A DNA stretch of 64,000 bases, taken from NCBI RefSeq assembly GCF_900604515.1, contig NZ_UWOS01000001.1, forward strand, positions 372,001 to 436,000, given 5' to 3'. This document shows positions 48,042 through 57,446 of the stretch, one piece after another. Made by a program: the position numbers and the translations under genes. This stretch comes from Arcanobacterium ihumii. Lineage in GTDB: Bacteria; Actinomycetota; Actinomycetes; Actinomycetales; Actinomycetaceae. Each line of letters opens with the position of its first letter. The stretch's first letter is position 1. The notes below the pieces were generated by a model that saw only the letters and a program-made list of their open reading frames with translations, did no database searches and had not been told where the DNA came from.

Positions 48042-48938
48042 TTATGCCACCAGCGAAATTCGTGGATCTTTTGCCATTGCTAGCGCAAATCCCCCTATCA
48101 CCCTTCCACCTGACTTCCGCACTGCGCGAAAAGCAGCATCGAAAGTGGCACCCGTGGTCACGACGTCGTCGACCAAAATTACGTCGACTCCACGCAAATC
48201 AGCGACGCAATAGATCGAATTTCTCTTCGCCTTTCGTTTCTCTAATCCTTCGCTCCCCGGGACTACTCGCACAAACGGCAGTCTCCGCCCTTGTTTCCCG
48301 TTCCATGACTTTCCAAAACTTCGAAATAACTCGGCGACGGAAGTTACGCCTTCTGGCTGAAGGATATTTTTCTTTCTAAGAAGATTTCTCACCTCGATCT
48401 GGGTTTCTTCTCCAAGTACTTCGCTTAACTCCCCCACAATGAATCTCCCTTCATGTAAACGCTTCCATCGTGATGCGATTGGCACGATAATTATGGGAAC
48501 AGCAGAATTAAGCGCTGGAAACGCCTCACATATCCTTACTTCCTCGAACAGCATCTTAAGTTGGATTCGCCATACGGACCTCATTACCCGCGACAGCCCT
48601 GCTGACTGTGTGTTTTTCCAGGTAACAATCGTCTCAGCAACTACACCACTGTATTCACAAGGAGAATAAATCGGAAACAGAGAATAATCACCACGCCCTG
48701 AACCTTCGATATGTTGTAGCACCTGCGTGTGGTGGTCTGCTCGGCACCAAAAAGGAACAAAAGATTCTATACAGTGTTCGCACAGATCAGAATCCCATTG
48801 CCCACATGAGACGCAGGCGCGCGGGTAGAGTAAGTCAAGTACCTCCCCGAGAACTTTTCTATGCATTCCTAACAATGATTCGAGCATTTCCACTGTTGAA
48901 AGTATGCAGAGTTCGAAAGAAAACTTCTCCCGTCCCAA
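48042..48938 (-). CDS. comF: ComF family phosphoribosyltransferase-like protein
   Basis: ComF proteins are linked to DNA uptake in naturally competent bacteria, but they are widespread and their exact role is unclear. The 298 residues have an N-terminal zinc-finger-like part with CVSCGQWDSDLCEHC, and a C-terminal phosphoribosyltransferase motif GVDVILVDDVVTTGATF. The start is uncertain: Met codons at 48887 and 48866 give more usual lengths (about 281 or 274 residues). It follows lpqB after about 107 bases, the order found in many actinobacteria. Confidence 0.88.
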   Translation of the reverse strand: MGREKFSFELCILSTVEMLESLLGMHRKVLGEVLDLLYPRACVSCGQWDSDLCEHCIESFVPFWCRADHHTQVLQHIEGSGRGDYSLFPIYSPCEYSGVVAETIVTWKNTQSAGLSRVMRSVWRIQLKMLFEEVRICEAFPALNSAVPIIIVPIASRWKRLHEGRFIVGELSEVLGEETQIEVRNLLRKKNILQPEGVTSVAELFRSFGKSWNGKQGRRLPFVRVVPGSEGLEKRKAKRNSIYCVADLRGVDVILVDDVVTTGATFDAAFRAVRKSGGRVIGGFALAMAKDPRISLVA

Positions 48939-49045
48939 AAAATCCGTGGTAAAGGTAACCGCTTTCTTTTATCGTGGACAAGCACAGTCTGCCAAAACTG
49001 TTATAGAAACCCACCAAGGAAAATTGAGGCACGAAAAATGCAGAA

Positions 49046-50734
49046 TCACCCGGGAAGAGCTGGTGACTTATAACCTTGTGCGAATACTCGCCATACACCG
49101 CTGAGGTACTCGTAGAGGGTGCCTTTTTGATCCAAAAGAACGATCGAATCACGGCCACGTCCACCGGTAAGTTCCGTCGCTCCATCGATCGCAGTGACGT
49201 GAGTTGATGGGCCACCAACTTCAGCAATGTAGAGTCCGTGGGTAGACTGATCCACTCCCTTTGCAATCAGTGCAAACTTAGATTCACTAATCCACGCAAC
49301 GTCAACGATATCTTTAAGCCTCTGAACTATTGGGATGGAATCTCCCAAGCTAATTGGGGTACCTGAGCCATCACGCACAATAGATACAGCACAAGCTAAC
49401 GTGGCACCCTCACGGTCATAGACGACGATCATGCGCGATCCCTCACGCGAAACCCTAACTGATCGAATATGCGAATTTGCCACTTCAGGTAAATGCATCT
49501 TGGTATTGGCACCAGTCGTGGTGTTGTAGACGCCGAAGTCGCCCGCAGAATCACTTTCTCCAGTCCACACCCATGAATATGAATCATAGCTCGGTGGGAT
49601 TAGCTTCTTACCAGATGTAATCTGCGTAAATCTATTGTTCACAAAATCGAGACTCTGCAGCTGCGTACCACTATTAGATAACGCGACAGCCTGTTGAACT
49701 TGATCGGAGTAGCTAACTGCTAAATCGCTAAGACCCATTGATTTCAAGGCGTCGGATTGACTTAGCAGTTTGGGTTTACCATCCACAATCTGCGCAGGCA
49801 CTCCATCTACCAAAGCCGCGAGTGGTGCCGTTGCATACGGGTAAGCCGGAAGTTCTAGACGCGAACCCGCCGCAAGCTTTGCTCCGCCCGACGTAAGTTC
49901 AACTTGCTGCACCAGACCGGTTGAGGTCAAGGTTCGGAAGAATTGCGTCTCGATAAGTGCGCGCTGCCCTTCCGAAAGAGATGCCACCGACGACGAAAGG
50001 TCGATTTTTGCTACCGAATCCTCCACCGAAACGGCCACGTTTTCTACCGCAAGATCGAGTGGGATCGCACTATGGACAGCTGGGTTAAGCCACGGAGATG
50101 GACCCTTAACAAGTCCCTTGGCCAACTGAGCAATCACCTCTTGACGTGGATACCAACGAATATCGGCAACCAATGAAGTGTTACTTAAATTGAGAAAGTA
50201 AAGAGGGGCCTTGACGTACAACGAAACAAAAAGGGATTGAGGCATCGAGATACCGTCGTCGAGAACAGCAATTCGCCATTGACCTTCGCTATTGAGCATT
50301 AAAGTGAACTCGTTGGAAATAATCGAATCCACTGGTGACGCAGCATAGCGGCCTTCGGCGTCGAGCGACCCTAGTGCTTTAACAGAAACACGGACAGCTT
50401 CCGTTGGTGTTCGCGAGAACTTTCGGGATTCACTATCTGGGAAAACACGCACAGAAGCAGTCGGGTTCCAACGCGCAGCTGCCTCAGGAGTCAGATATTG
50501 ACGCGCCACCACAAAGTCATCTGAATTACCCACTGACGACGCTCGCATAAAGCCTTCTACCAGCTCTTCCGGTGAAGAATCGGCAGACGGACCCTTCGGG
50601 TTGAGCACGATGCCTCCGTCGGGACGTACGTCGTCTTCTACTACATGTACAGCTCCTGTTGTAGGCAAACTTCCTGAGCACGCAGCAAGCAAGAATAAAG
50701 CCGAACACAAAACCGTGCGGAATTTACGATTCAT
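49046..50734 (-). CDS. lpqB: Lipoprotein LpqB
   Basis: Extracytoplasmic lipoprotein that modulates the sensor kinase MtrB in actinobacteria. From ATG 50734 the protein has 562 residues; the lipobox LLAACS places the lipidated Cys near residue 19. A GerMN-like domain (about residues 190-290) and a beta-propeller-like C-terminus follow. The ATG lies inside the end of mtrB with an 11-base overlap and GAGGAGG upstream. An alternative start at 50755 would only add MRRTTAK. Order mtrA-mtrB-lpqB is the hallmark of this system. Confidence 0.95.
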   Translation of the reverse strand: MNRKFRTVLCSALFLLAACSGSLPTTGAVHVVEDDVRPDGGIVLNPKGPSADSSPEELVEGFMRASSVGNSDDFVVARQYLTPEAAARWNPTASVRVFPDSESRKFSRTPTEAVRVSVKALGSLDAEGRYAASPVDSIISNEFTLMLNSEGQWRIAVLDDGISMPQSLFVSLYVKAPLYFLNLSNTSLVADIRWYPRQEVIAQLAKGLVKGPSPWLNPAVHSAIPLDLAVENVAVSVEDSVAKIDLSSSVASLSEGQRALIETQFFRTLTSTGLVQQVELTSGGAKLAAGSRLELPAYPYATAPLAALVDGVPAQIVDGKPKLLSQSDALKSMGLSDLAVSYSDQVQQAVALSNSGTQLQSLDFVNNRFTQITSGKKLIPPSYDSYSWVWTGESDSAGDFGVYNTTTGANTKMHLPEVANSHIRSVRVSREGSRMIVVYDREGATLACAVSIVRDGSGTPISLGDSIPIVQRLKDIVDVAWISESKFALIAKGVDQSTHGLYIAEVGGPSTHVTAIDGATELTGGRGRDSIVLLDQKGTLYEYLSGVWRVFAQGYKSPALPG

Positions 50735-52475
50735 CTTCGCTGTTGTCCTCCTCAAACTCAGTCAGCTCATTTTCTACAGCTAATACTTCAGGCGCGGGAA
50801 GCGAATCATCAACTCCGAGGTCAAGGTTTATTTCAGGAGGAAGCTGCAGTGGTTGCGGAGCATGTAATTCAATTGGTTTCACAAAGGTTTCACCAGGCGC
50901 TTTAGGAAGCGTCATCAAGAACATCGAGCCGACGCCGAGCGCCCCCACAGCTTCGAGCAGGCCACCGTGCAAAAGTGCGTCCTCGCGCGCAATCGTCAAG
51001 CCAAGACCAGTACCACCTGTTTTACGAACACGAGAAGAGTCGGCACGCCAGAAACGATCAAATACGTGTTCTGCTTGTTCGTCGGTCAGTCCAACCCCAT
51101 GGTCAACGACCGACACAGCAACCGCGGACTCCCCTCCTTGGACATGCACGAAAACAGGAGCACCTTCTGCGTGCTCGAGAGCATTAACGACGAGGTTTCG
51201 GACGATACGTTCCACTCGACGTCCCTCGATTTCCGCCGTCGTATCTCCATCAGCCGTGAAGATAACTTCCACACCGTTATCGTGAGCGAGCGGTTGAGCA
51301 ATATCAATGACGTGATTGACGACGTCGCGAAGATCCGTTGGTTCAGTAGCCAACGTCATGGCACCAGCATCGTACCGTGAGATTTCCAAAAGATCGGTGA
51401 GCATGGAATCGAGATTGATGAGCTGAGCGTGCTGCAACTCAGCGCTTCGTTTCAAAGAAGTCGATAGTTCTTCGCGCTTATCGTAAATGAGCTGACCAGC
51501 CATACGGATCGTCGTCACCGGTGAACGTAGTTCGTGAGAGACGGCGGAAACAAAGTTTGTTTGAAGCTCAGACATTCGCTCGAGGCGTTTGAACTGGGTT
51601 TCGAGCGATGAAGCCATCTGATTGAAGGAAAGGGCGAGACCGGCAAATTCGTCAGTACCCTTTACTTTCATTCGAGTATCAAATTCACCTTCCGCCAACT
51701 GTTGAGCATTCTTGGAGACTTCTTGAATCGGGCGTAGAAGCATACGCAAAACAAGCACCGTAAAGAACAAGATCAAAGTAAGCATCGCGATCGCAGCGAT
51801 CGCCAGCACTTTGTTCGTGGTAGAAAGCAGTTCCTGCTGGCTCTCCAAGGAATAAACCGCATAGAATTCGTAGCTACCGGAGTTAGGGATTTGGATCGAG
51901 GTTCCGATCACGATTCCAGGTAAGTCCAAAGCATTATCGCGCGGGATCTTAACCGATTGCCAAGCTATACGGTGACTTGTACTAACCTCGCTTCGAATCT
52001 CCCTCGAAACGAGGAGACGAACCTTCGTTGCGGAAGCCGTTGCAGGCTCAATGATCTGTGCTGGAGTCGGAGTTTGATCAACCGTACGCAGAAGCACCGC
52101 ACCGATCAGTCCACGCGACGGATCATACATTGAGGAAACCAGCTGGTTTGCGACTTGTTGAGCCTGACCCGTCGTTGGTGAAGCCGCCGCCGAGAAGCGC
52201 TCTTGGGCGATAGCTGCTTCGCTTTTGAACTGCTTTATACTTGACTCTGCAGCTTGATTAAAAACTGCTGAGCGAATCTGAGTTGTAATAACTACTGAAG
52301 TAACACCAACACCAACGATTCCACCCACGAGGATAAATACGATCAGTCGCGCTCTGAGCGAGGAAGCCCACATCGCTTGAATCTGATCGATCGTATGCGA
52401 AAGCCGCTCAAAAACACGCTGTTTTCGATCGATGTTTTGAGTTTTTTCGCTACCCTCGATAATTTCTTGGGTCAC
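50724..52475 (-). CDS. mtrB: Sensor histidine kinase MtrB
   Basis: Membrane sensor that phosphorylates MtrA and controls cell-wall and division genes in actinobacteria. The 583 residues have a first membrane segment (about 42-65), an extracytoplasmic domain, a second membrane segment (about 225-250), a HAMP domain, the phospho-acceptor SHELRSP near residue 315, and an ATPase domain with NALEHAEGA, DHGVGLT and GGTGLGLTIA. An acidic C-terminal tail follows. Its start overlaps the mtrA stop by four bases. Confidence 0.97.
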   Translation of the reverse strand: MTQEIIEGSEKTQNIDRKQRVFERLSHTIDQIQAMWASSLRARLIVFILVGGIVGVGVTSVVITTQIRSAVFNQAAESSIKQFKSEAAIAQERFSAAASPTTGQAQQVANQLVSSMYDPSRGLIGAVLLRTVDQTPTPAQIIEPATASATKVRLLVSREIRSEVSTSHRIAWQSVKIPRDNALDLPGIVIGTSIQIPNSGSYEFYAVYSLESQQELLSTTNKVLAIAAIAMLTLILFFTVLVLRMLLRPIQEVSKNAQQLAEGEFDTRMKVKGTDEFAGLALSFNQMASSLETQFKRLERMSELQTNFVSAVSHELRSPVTTIRMAGQLIYDKREELSTSLKRSAELQHAQLINLDSMLTDLLEISRYDAGAMTLATEPTDLRDVVNHVIDIAQPLAHDNGVEVIFTADGDTTAEIEGRRVERIVRNLVVNALEHAEGAPVFVHVQGGESAVAVSVVDHGVGLTDEQAEHVFDRFWRADSSRVRKTGGTGLGLTIAREDALLHGGLLEAVGALGVGSMFLMTLPKAPGETFVKPIELHAPQPLQLPPEINLDLGVDDSLPAPEVLAVENELTEFEEDNSEDES

Positions 52476-53152
52476 TCGCGGCCAGCTCCAGCCCGGTATC
52501 CCACCCCACGAACCGTTAAAACGACTTCAGGGTTTTCAGGATCTTTCTCAACCTTTGCGCGAAGACGTTGAATATGAACGTTCACCAAGCGAGTATCTGC
52601 TGAGTGGCGGTATCCCCAAACAATTTCCAACAGCTCATCACGCGAGAAAACTTGGAAAGGCTTACGCGCAAGAACCGTTAGAAGCTCGAATTCCAGCGGT
52701 GTCAGGTGTAATACTTCTTCTCCGCGCTTCACTTCGTGCGCGGTGAGGTCAATAGAGAGATCCGCTACGTGAATCACTTCAGATTCAGGTTCTTGACGGC
52801 GCAAGCGAGCTTTCACCCGAGCAAGGAGAATCGAGTTGTCGAATGGTTTCGTAACATAATCATCCGCACCGGCCTCAAGCCCTGCAATCACATCAACAGA
52901 GTCCGTTTTGGCACTCATCATAATGATCGGCACATCGGATTCCTCGCGAAGCTGACGACATACTGACACTCCGTCTAATCCTGGGAGCATAACATCGAGC
53001 AAGACCAGCTCTGGCCGTTCCGCCCTAAAAAGTGGCAAGACATTTAGTCCGTTGGCACACACGGTTACGTCATATCCTTCAGATTCAAGAAGGATAGCAA
53101 CCATTTCGGAGATGCCTGGGTCATCGTCAACAACAAGGATACGCGCGTTCAT
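52472..53152 (-). CDS. mtrA: Response regulator MtrA
   Basis: OmpR-family DNA-binding response regulator, partner of MtrB. The 226 residues have a receiver domain (ILVVDDDPGISEM, phospho-Asp in LVLLDVMLPGLDG near residue 52, Lys in YVTKPFDN) and a winged-helix output domain (VNVHIQRLRAKVEKDPENP). It is the first gene of the mtrA-mtrB-lpqB-comF unit, divergent from the membrane-protein operon to the right, so the 164-base gap (53153-53316) must serve both directions. Confidence 0.97.
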   Translation of the reverse strand: MNARILVVDDDPGISEMVAILLESEGYDVTVCANGLNVLPLFRAERPELVLLDVMLPGLDGVSVCRQLREESDVPIIMMSAKTDSVDVIAGLEAGADDYVTKPFDNSILLARVKARLRRQEPESEVIHVADLSIDLTAHEVKRGEEVLHLTPLEFELLTVLARKPFQVFSRDELLEIVWGYRHSADTRLVNVHIQRLRAKVEKDPENPEVVLTVRGVGYRAGAGRE

Positions 53153-53316
53153 ACCTCTATATTCTCATGTTTTGCGAATTAAAATCATGCACTCATCGCT
53201 TATCTTTCTATCGCTTGGACCACAATTTCGCCATTTTTCTCCTCTAAACAGTGGAACACCTGAGCTCACAGTAGGTTAAAATAAACGTGACAAGCCAAAA
53301 CTTGAAGGAGATTACA

Positions 53317-54648
53317 GTGGAAGACCACACTCACGACGAGCACTCTTCAGAACCACCAAAGCAGCCATGGGCGCCGCAGTCCTCGTCCGATTCTCAATCC
53401 TCCCAACCGCAATCCCCTTTTAGCAACAGCGGTCCGACCAACGCTGGTTTTGGTCAAAGCGATCAAATTCCCCAAAGGAACCAGTACAACCAGTATGGTC
53501 AGGGGCAATATGCCACCAACGCTCAGGGCTCTTCTAATAACCAATATGTTCCAAACAATCAGTATGGTTCTCCGCAAGCGGATACTTACAGGCAACCGGA
53601 AGACTACAGTCAACCGGCAGCATACGGCTACGAACAAAAGGGGCAATACGGAGTTGCAGATCCTCGCGCTACCCAATTCTCCTCCGGCTGGCGTACGGTA
53701 ATTCCACTCCATCCCCTCGGCGTTGGCGAAACACTCGATGCGGTTCTACGTTTGATCAAATTTAACCCAGTGGCTTTCATTGCTTTCCCCGTAATCGTTG
53801 GTCTGATCTTCTCCGTGGTTTCTAGCGGATTCATTGCAATCTTCGGCGAATCAACTTTCCTTTCCTCCTTACAAGACCCAACGTCTTTTTCCGCAGAAGC
53901 ATCCATCGAACTTGTTGGCTCCTACGCTTTCATGACTACACTCATCTTGGCGTTCTTTTCACTGTTACAGACATCGATCATTACCATCGCTGGAGCTCGC
54001 GTAACTCTCGCCTCGGTCCGAGGTAAGAAACTTCCGCTTTCCGAAACCTTCAAACTGGTTGCTTATAAATTCTGGAACAATTTCTTTAAACTCATCGCAA
54101 CCACCATCCTTCTTGGACTGGTCTACTTTGCGGCATTCTTTGTTGTCGGTTTGATTGTGGTAAGCATTATTGCAGCTACAGCACCAAGTGGACCCGACGA
54201 CGTTTCCGGCGGCACTATTGCGTTAATTTTCCTTTTGTTCTTCCTACTCATGCTGCTATTCTTGGCATTCTCGATTCGCGTCATGCTTGCTCCAACAGCT
54301 GTCGTTATCGAAGGCGCAGGTCCAATCGAGGCAATTAAGCGTTCATGGAATCTGACCCGTGGATCGTTCTTCCATATTCTTGGTCTGATCGTCCTGACGA
54401 TTTTCTTCGGGATAGCCGTAGGAATCATCTTCATGATTATCTTCGCAATCGTTGGAGGTATTACCGCTTCCACGGGATCTTCCGGAGCCCAAATCGCCAC
54501 CTTGATTTCCTTCAGCCTTTCCATGCTGATCGGATCTGCCCTCATCGTCCCATTTACCACCGCATTAACTAATATGGTTTACATAAACATGAGATTCCGT
54601 CGCGAGAACTTCCACCAGCAGCTACTTATGGAGGCAACCGGCCGATGA
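53317..54648 (+). CDS. Multi-pass membrane protein resembling the GDPD membrane domain
   Basis: Predicted membrane protein of 443 residues. The first 120 or so are hydrophilic and rich in Gln, Asn, Ser and Tyr (repeated NQY/QYG), probably disordered and cytoplasmic. Six or more membrane segments follow. IEAIKRSWNLTRGSFFHILG resembles the glycerophosphodiester phosphodiesterase membrane domain, but no catalytic domain is present, so enzymatic activity is not implied. GTG 53317 is preferred because GAAGGAG stands eight bases before it; the upstream GTG at 53287 lacks a binding site. It starts an operon with the DUF4129, DUF4350, MoxR and DUF58 genes. Confidence 0.82.
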   Translation: MEDHTHDEHSSEPPKQPWAPQSSSDSQSSQPQSPFSNSGPTNAGFGQSDQIPQRNQYNQYGQGQYATNAQGSSNNQYVPNNQYGSPQADTYRQPEDYSQPAAYGYEQKGQYGVADPRATQFSSGWRTVIPLHPLGVGETLDAVLRLIKFNPVAFIAFPVIVGLIFSVVSSGFIAIFGESTFLSSLQDPTSFSAEASIELVGSYAFMTTLILAFFSLLQTSIITIAGARVTLASVRGKKLPLSETFKLVAYKFWNNFFKLIATTILLGLVYFAAFFVVGLIVVSIIAATAPSGPDDVSGGTIALIFLLFFLLMLLFLAFSIRVMLAPTAVVIEGAGPIEAIKRSWNLTRGSFFHILGLIVLTIFFGIAVGIIFMIIFAIVGGITASTGSSGAQIATLISFSLSMLIGSALIVPFTTALTNMVYINMRFRRENFHQQLLMEATGR

Positions 54649-55310
54649 TTTTGGATGTGCCATCCATACCTGACGCCGATACGGCACGGCAGTTAGCCGA
54701 AGAGGAATTGGCAAAAGCGAAATACCGCAATGCTGAATCTCTCGTCCAGCGTTTCATCTCATGGTTGGGTGACCTTTTCAAACGCACATTTTCGGATGGA
54801 ACTTCGCAGCTCAAAGTCGCGGATATCATCCTCTTGGTTTTGATCTTCGCACTGTTAGTAGTCCTCGGATACCTAATCGTTCGTTATATACGTCGGGCTC
54901 GCGTTAAAGCCAAGAACGTTTCGATAGCCGAAGCCGCTAAACATTCGTTGTTCAACGATTCACGTACCTCGGCTCAGCTTTTCGCCGATGCCGACGCCGC
55001 ACTGCAACGACGCGACGTCAACCTCGCCGTCGTCGAACGCTTCCGGGGCGTTATCAGGCACTTGGACGAAAAGAAGTATCTAGCTATTAGACCTGGCATG
55101 ACCGCCACGGAAGCTGCGCGGGATGCTAGCTCCGCGATCTCCCACCACGAGTTACTTTTTGAAAATGCTCAGTGGTTCAACAAGGTTTACTATGCTGACT
55201 ACGTTGCAACAAATGAAGCTGTGGCACTTTCCTATCGCGTTATGGAAATAGTTAAGGCAATGCCTATGCACAAAACGCGCAACGAAGTATCGGAGCTGAT
55301 CAACAAATGA
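54645..55310 (+). CDS. DUF4129 domain protein
   Basis: Membrane protein of 221 residues with one central membrane segment (about 62-83, IILLVLIFALLVVLGYLIV). The C-terminal cytoplasmic part AALQRRDVNLAVVERFRGVIRHLDEK...GMTATEAAR is the DUF4129 domain often found fused to or beside transglutaminase-like proteins. The function is unknown. Its ATG overlaps the previous stop by four bases, and its stop overlaps the next start. Confidence 0.85.
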   Translation: MILDVPSIPDADTARQLAEEELAKAKYRNAESLVQRFISWLGDLFKRTFSDGTSQLKVADIILLVLIFALLVVLGYLIVRYIRRARVKAKNVSIAEAAKHSLFNDSRTSAQLFADADAALQRRDVNLAVVERFRGVIRHLDEKKYLAIRPGMTATEAARDASSAISHHELLFENAQWFNKVYYADYVATNEAVALSYRVMEIVKAMPMHKTRNEVSELINK

Positions 55311-56467
55311 GTGATCAGCGTATCCTTAACACCCGTAGTGTCACTTTCCTTCCCCACAAGGAGAAGAAATCGCGCGCCATACTAGTACTAGTTTTGGTAC
55401 TAGCTCTGTTGGCGGCCCTGGTGGCGAATCTGTTCTTTACGCCCTTGCAAGATAATAATCCGCTATCGCCAAATTCCACCTCCGACAAAGGCTCTGCGGC
55501 GCTTGCAACATTGCTCAAGGATCAAGGGGTGAAAGTCCAGCATGTCACTTCTTCGAAAGAACTCAAGGATGTAGATGACGAGTCCACCATTTTGGTCACT
55601 AATCCATCCATGGTGAGTGACGACGACATCGCCTCCTTGGTAGATGCCGATGCCCGGATTCTTATTCTTGGCACAGAAGAATTTATGGACGCTGATCGCT
55701 GGGGATTTTCTGGCTCGGTAAGTGCACGACCATCGCGTAGCGTGATCGCAGATTGTGATCTTCCAGCCGCCAAGGTAGCTGAAGAAATCGGGCCCACCAG
55801 CACTACTATTTCAAGCTCGGAGCAAAACTCCTGTTTCGTCTTGGGTACTCAATCAGTGTGGGCAACAGCATCGAGCAACCCGAATATTTCTTTTTTCGGT
55901 GCTCCCCAGACTCTGAGTAACAAGTACCTCGATAAGCGTGGAAACGCTGCATTTGCACTCCATATACTGGGAGCAAAGCCAAAACTCTTCTGGCTTCAAG
56001 ATTTCACCAGCACAGAAATCATCGAAAACAAAGAACTTGCTGTGACTATGCCACCGTGGCTTTACACCGGAAGTATCGCTGTTCTTGTGAGCGGATTGTG
56101 GCTAGCAGTGTTCAGAATGCGACGTTTTGGCAGCCTTGTTCCAGAGTCGATGCCAGTCATCGTGCCCGCTGGCGAGACTCAACTCGGTCGAGCTCGGCTC
56201 TATACCCGTGGCAAGGACTACCCGCATGCCGCATCAGTTCTGCGAGCAGACGCAATTCAGCGTTTTGCATCGCGCCTCGGCTTACATCGTTATTCCACGC
56301 GTCAAGACGTCGTTTTGGCGTTCGTCGCAGCCACTAACCAAGAAGCCACCAGTATTTCCAACATCCTATATGACAGACAAATCCGTTCCGAACGAGACTT
56401 GCACCGACTTGGTGAAGACCTCAATGAACTAATTAAGGAAATTTCACATGACAAACGCAACTCCTGA
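55307..56467 (+). CDS. DUF4350 domain protein
   Basis: Membrane protein of 386 residues with membrane segments near residues 24-44 and 248-268. Between them is a domain with SDKGSAALATLLKDQGVKV and ILVTNPSMVSDDD, the DUF4350 pattern, which is predicted to fold like a GATase/ThuA-type sugar- or cofactor-binding domain. A cytoplasmic tail follows. The biochemical role is unknown. Its 3' end overlaps the MoxR start by 20 bases. Confidence 0.85.
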   Translation: MSDQRILNTRSVTFLPHKEKKSRAILVLVLVLALLAALVANLFFTPLQDNNPLSPNSTSDKGSAALATLLKDQGVKVQHVTSSKELKDVDDESTILVTNPSMVSDDDIASLVDADARILILGTEEFMDADRWGFSGSVSARPSRSVIADCDLPAAKVAEEIGPTSTTISSSEQNSCFVLGTQSVWATASSNPNISFFGAPQTLSNKYLDKRGNAAFALHILGAKPKLFWLQDFTSTEIIENKELAVTMPPWLYTGSIAVLVSGLWLAVFRMRRFGSLVPESMPVIVPAGETQLGRARLYTRGKDYPHAASVLRADAIQRFASRLGLHRYSTRQDVVLAFVAATNQEATSISNILYDRQIRSERDLHRLGEDLNELIKEISHDKRNS

Positions 56468-57446
56468 GCAGTCATCAAGGCCAGTATCCACTCCAAATCA
56501 AGCTCTTGTTCAAAAATTCATTAATCTTCGAGCCGAGATTGGCAAAGCAGTTGTAGGGCAAGACGACGCTGTTTCAGCGATCCTCATCGCCTTATTATCC
56601 GAAGGTCATGTTTTGCTTGAGGGTGTTCCTGGAACTGCGAAAACACTCTTGGTTAAAGCTCTTTCTGCAGGTCTAGCGCTTGATCACAAACGTATCCAGT
56701 TCACTCCTGACCTTATGCCAGGTGATCTAACCGGCTCATTGATTTACTCCAGCGCAAGTGGAGAATTTGTATTCAGGCCTGGACCGGTATTCACGAATAT
56801 CTTACTCGCTGACGAAATCAACCGTACGCCGCCTAAAACCCAGGCTGCATTGCTTGAGGCTATGGCCGAGCACCAAGTCACCGTTGATGGTGAGCCGCGT
56901 ACGCTTCCGACGCCGTTCACCGTCGTCGCCACGCAAAACCCGGTGGAATACGAGGGCACCTACTCTCTACCAGAAGCACAGTTGGATCGATTCCTGCTTA
57001 AGGTTGAGCTTCCACTTCCACCTCGTGAAGTAGAGGTGGAAATGCTCAACCGCCACGCCCACAATTTTGACCCTGCCCGCATCGAATCTGCTGGAATTAA
57101 AGCTGTTGCTGGTGAGGAAGACGTGATCGCTGCACGTAGCGAAATCCGCCACGTTGAAACTCATCCAGCGATTATCGATTACATCGTTGATTTAGTACGA
57201 GCTACTCGCGAATCGCCTGCAATTAACCTTGGAGTTTCACCGCGAGGAGCAACCGCACTTCTTCATGTTTCACGAGCTTGGGCTTGGCTTAACGGGCGAA
57301 TGTTCGTCACTCCTGACGACGTCAAGGCTCTTGCAATTTCTGCACTAGCTCACCGCATTTCTCTCCATGCCGATGCCGAATTGGACGGTCTGACCGCCCA
57401 CCAGGTAATTTCATCAATCCTTAACTCGGTTCCGGTTCCGCGCTGA
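56448..57446 (+). CDS. MoxR-family AAA+ ATPase
   Basis: AAA+ ATPase proposed to act as a chaperone for proteins with von Willebrand type A domains. The 332 residues carry Walker A GVPGTAKT (59-66), Walker B LLADEINR, sensor 1 VVATQNPVEYEGTY, and the arginine-finger/sensor 2 region SPRGATALLHVSRAWA. Neighbour order MoxR-DUF58 is the most conserved pair of this class. Its stop shares the frame edge with the next start (TGATG-like overlap of one base). Confidence 0.95.
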   Translation: MTNATPEQSSRPVSTPNQALVQKFINLRAEIGKAVVGQDDAVSAILIALLSEGHVLLEGVPGTAKTLLVKALSAGLALDHKRIQFTPDLMPGDLTGSLIYSSASGEFVFRPGPVFTNILLADEINRTPPKTQAALLEAMAEHQVTVDGEPRTLPTPFTVVATQNPVEYEGTYSLPEAQLDRFLLKVELPLPPREVEVEMLNRHAHNFDPARIESAGIKAVAGEEDVIAARSEIRHVETHPAIIDYIVDLVRATRESPAINLGVSPRGATALLHVSRAWAWLNGRMFVTPDDVKALAISALAHRISLHADAELDGLTAHQVISSILNSVPVPR

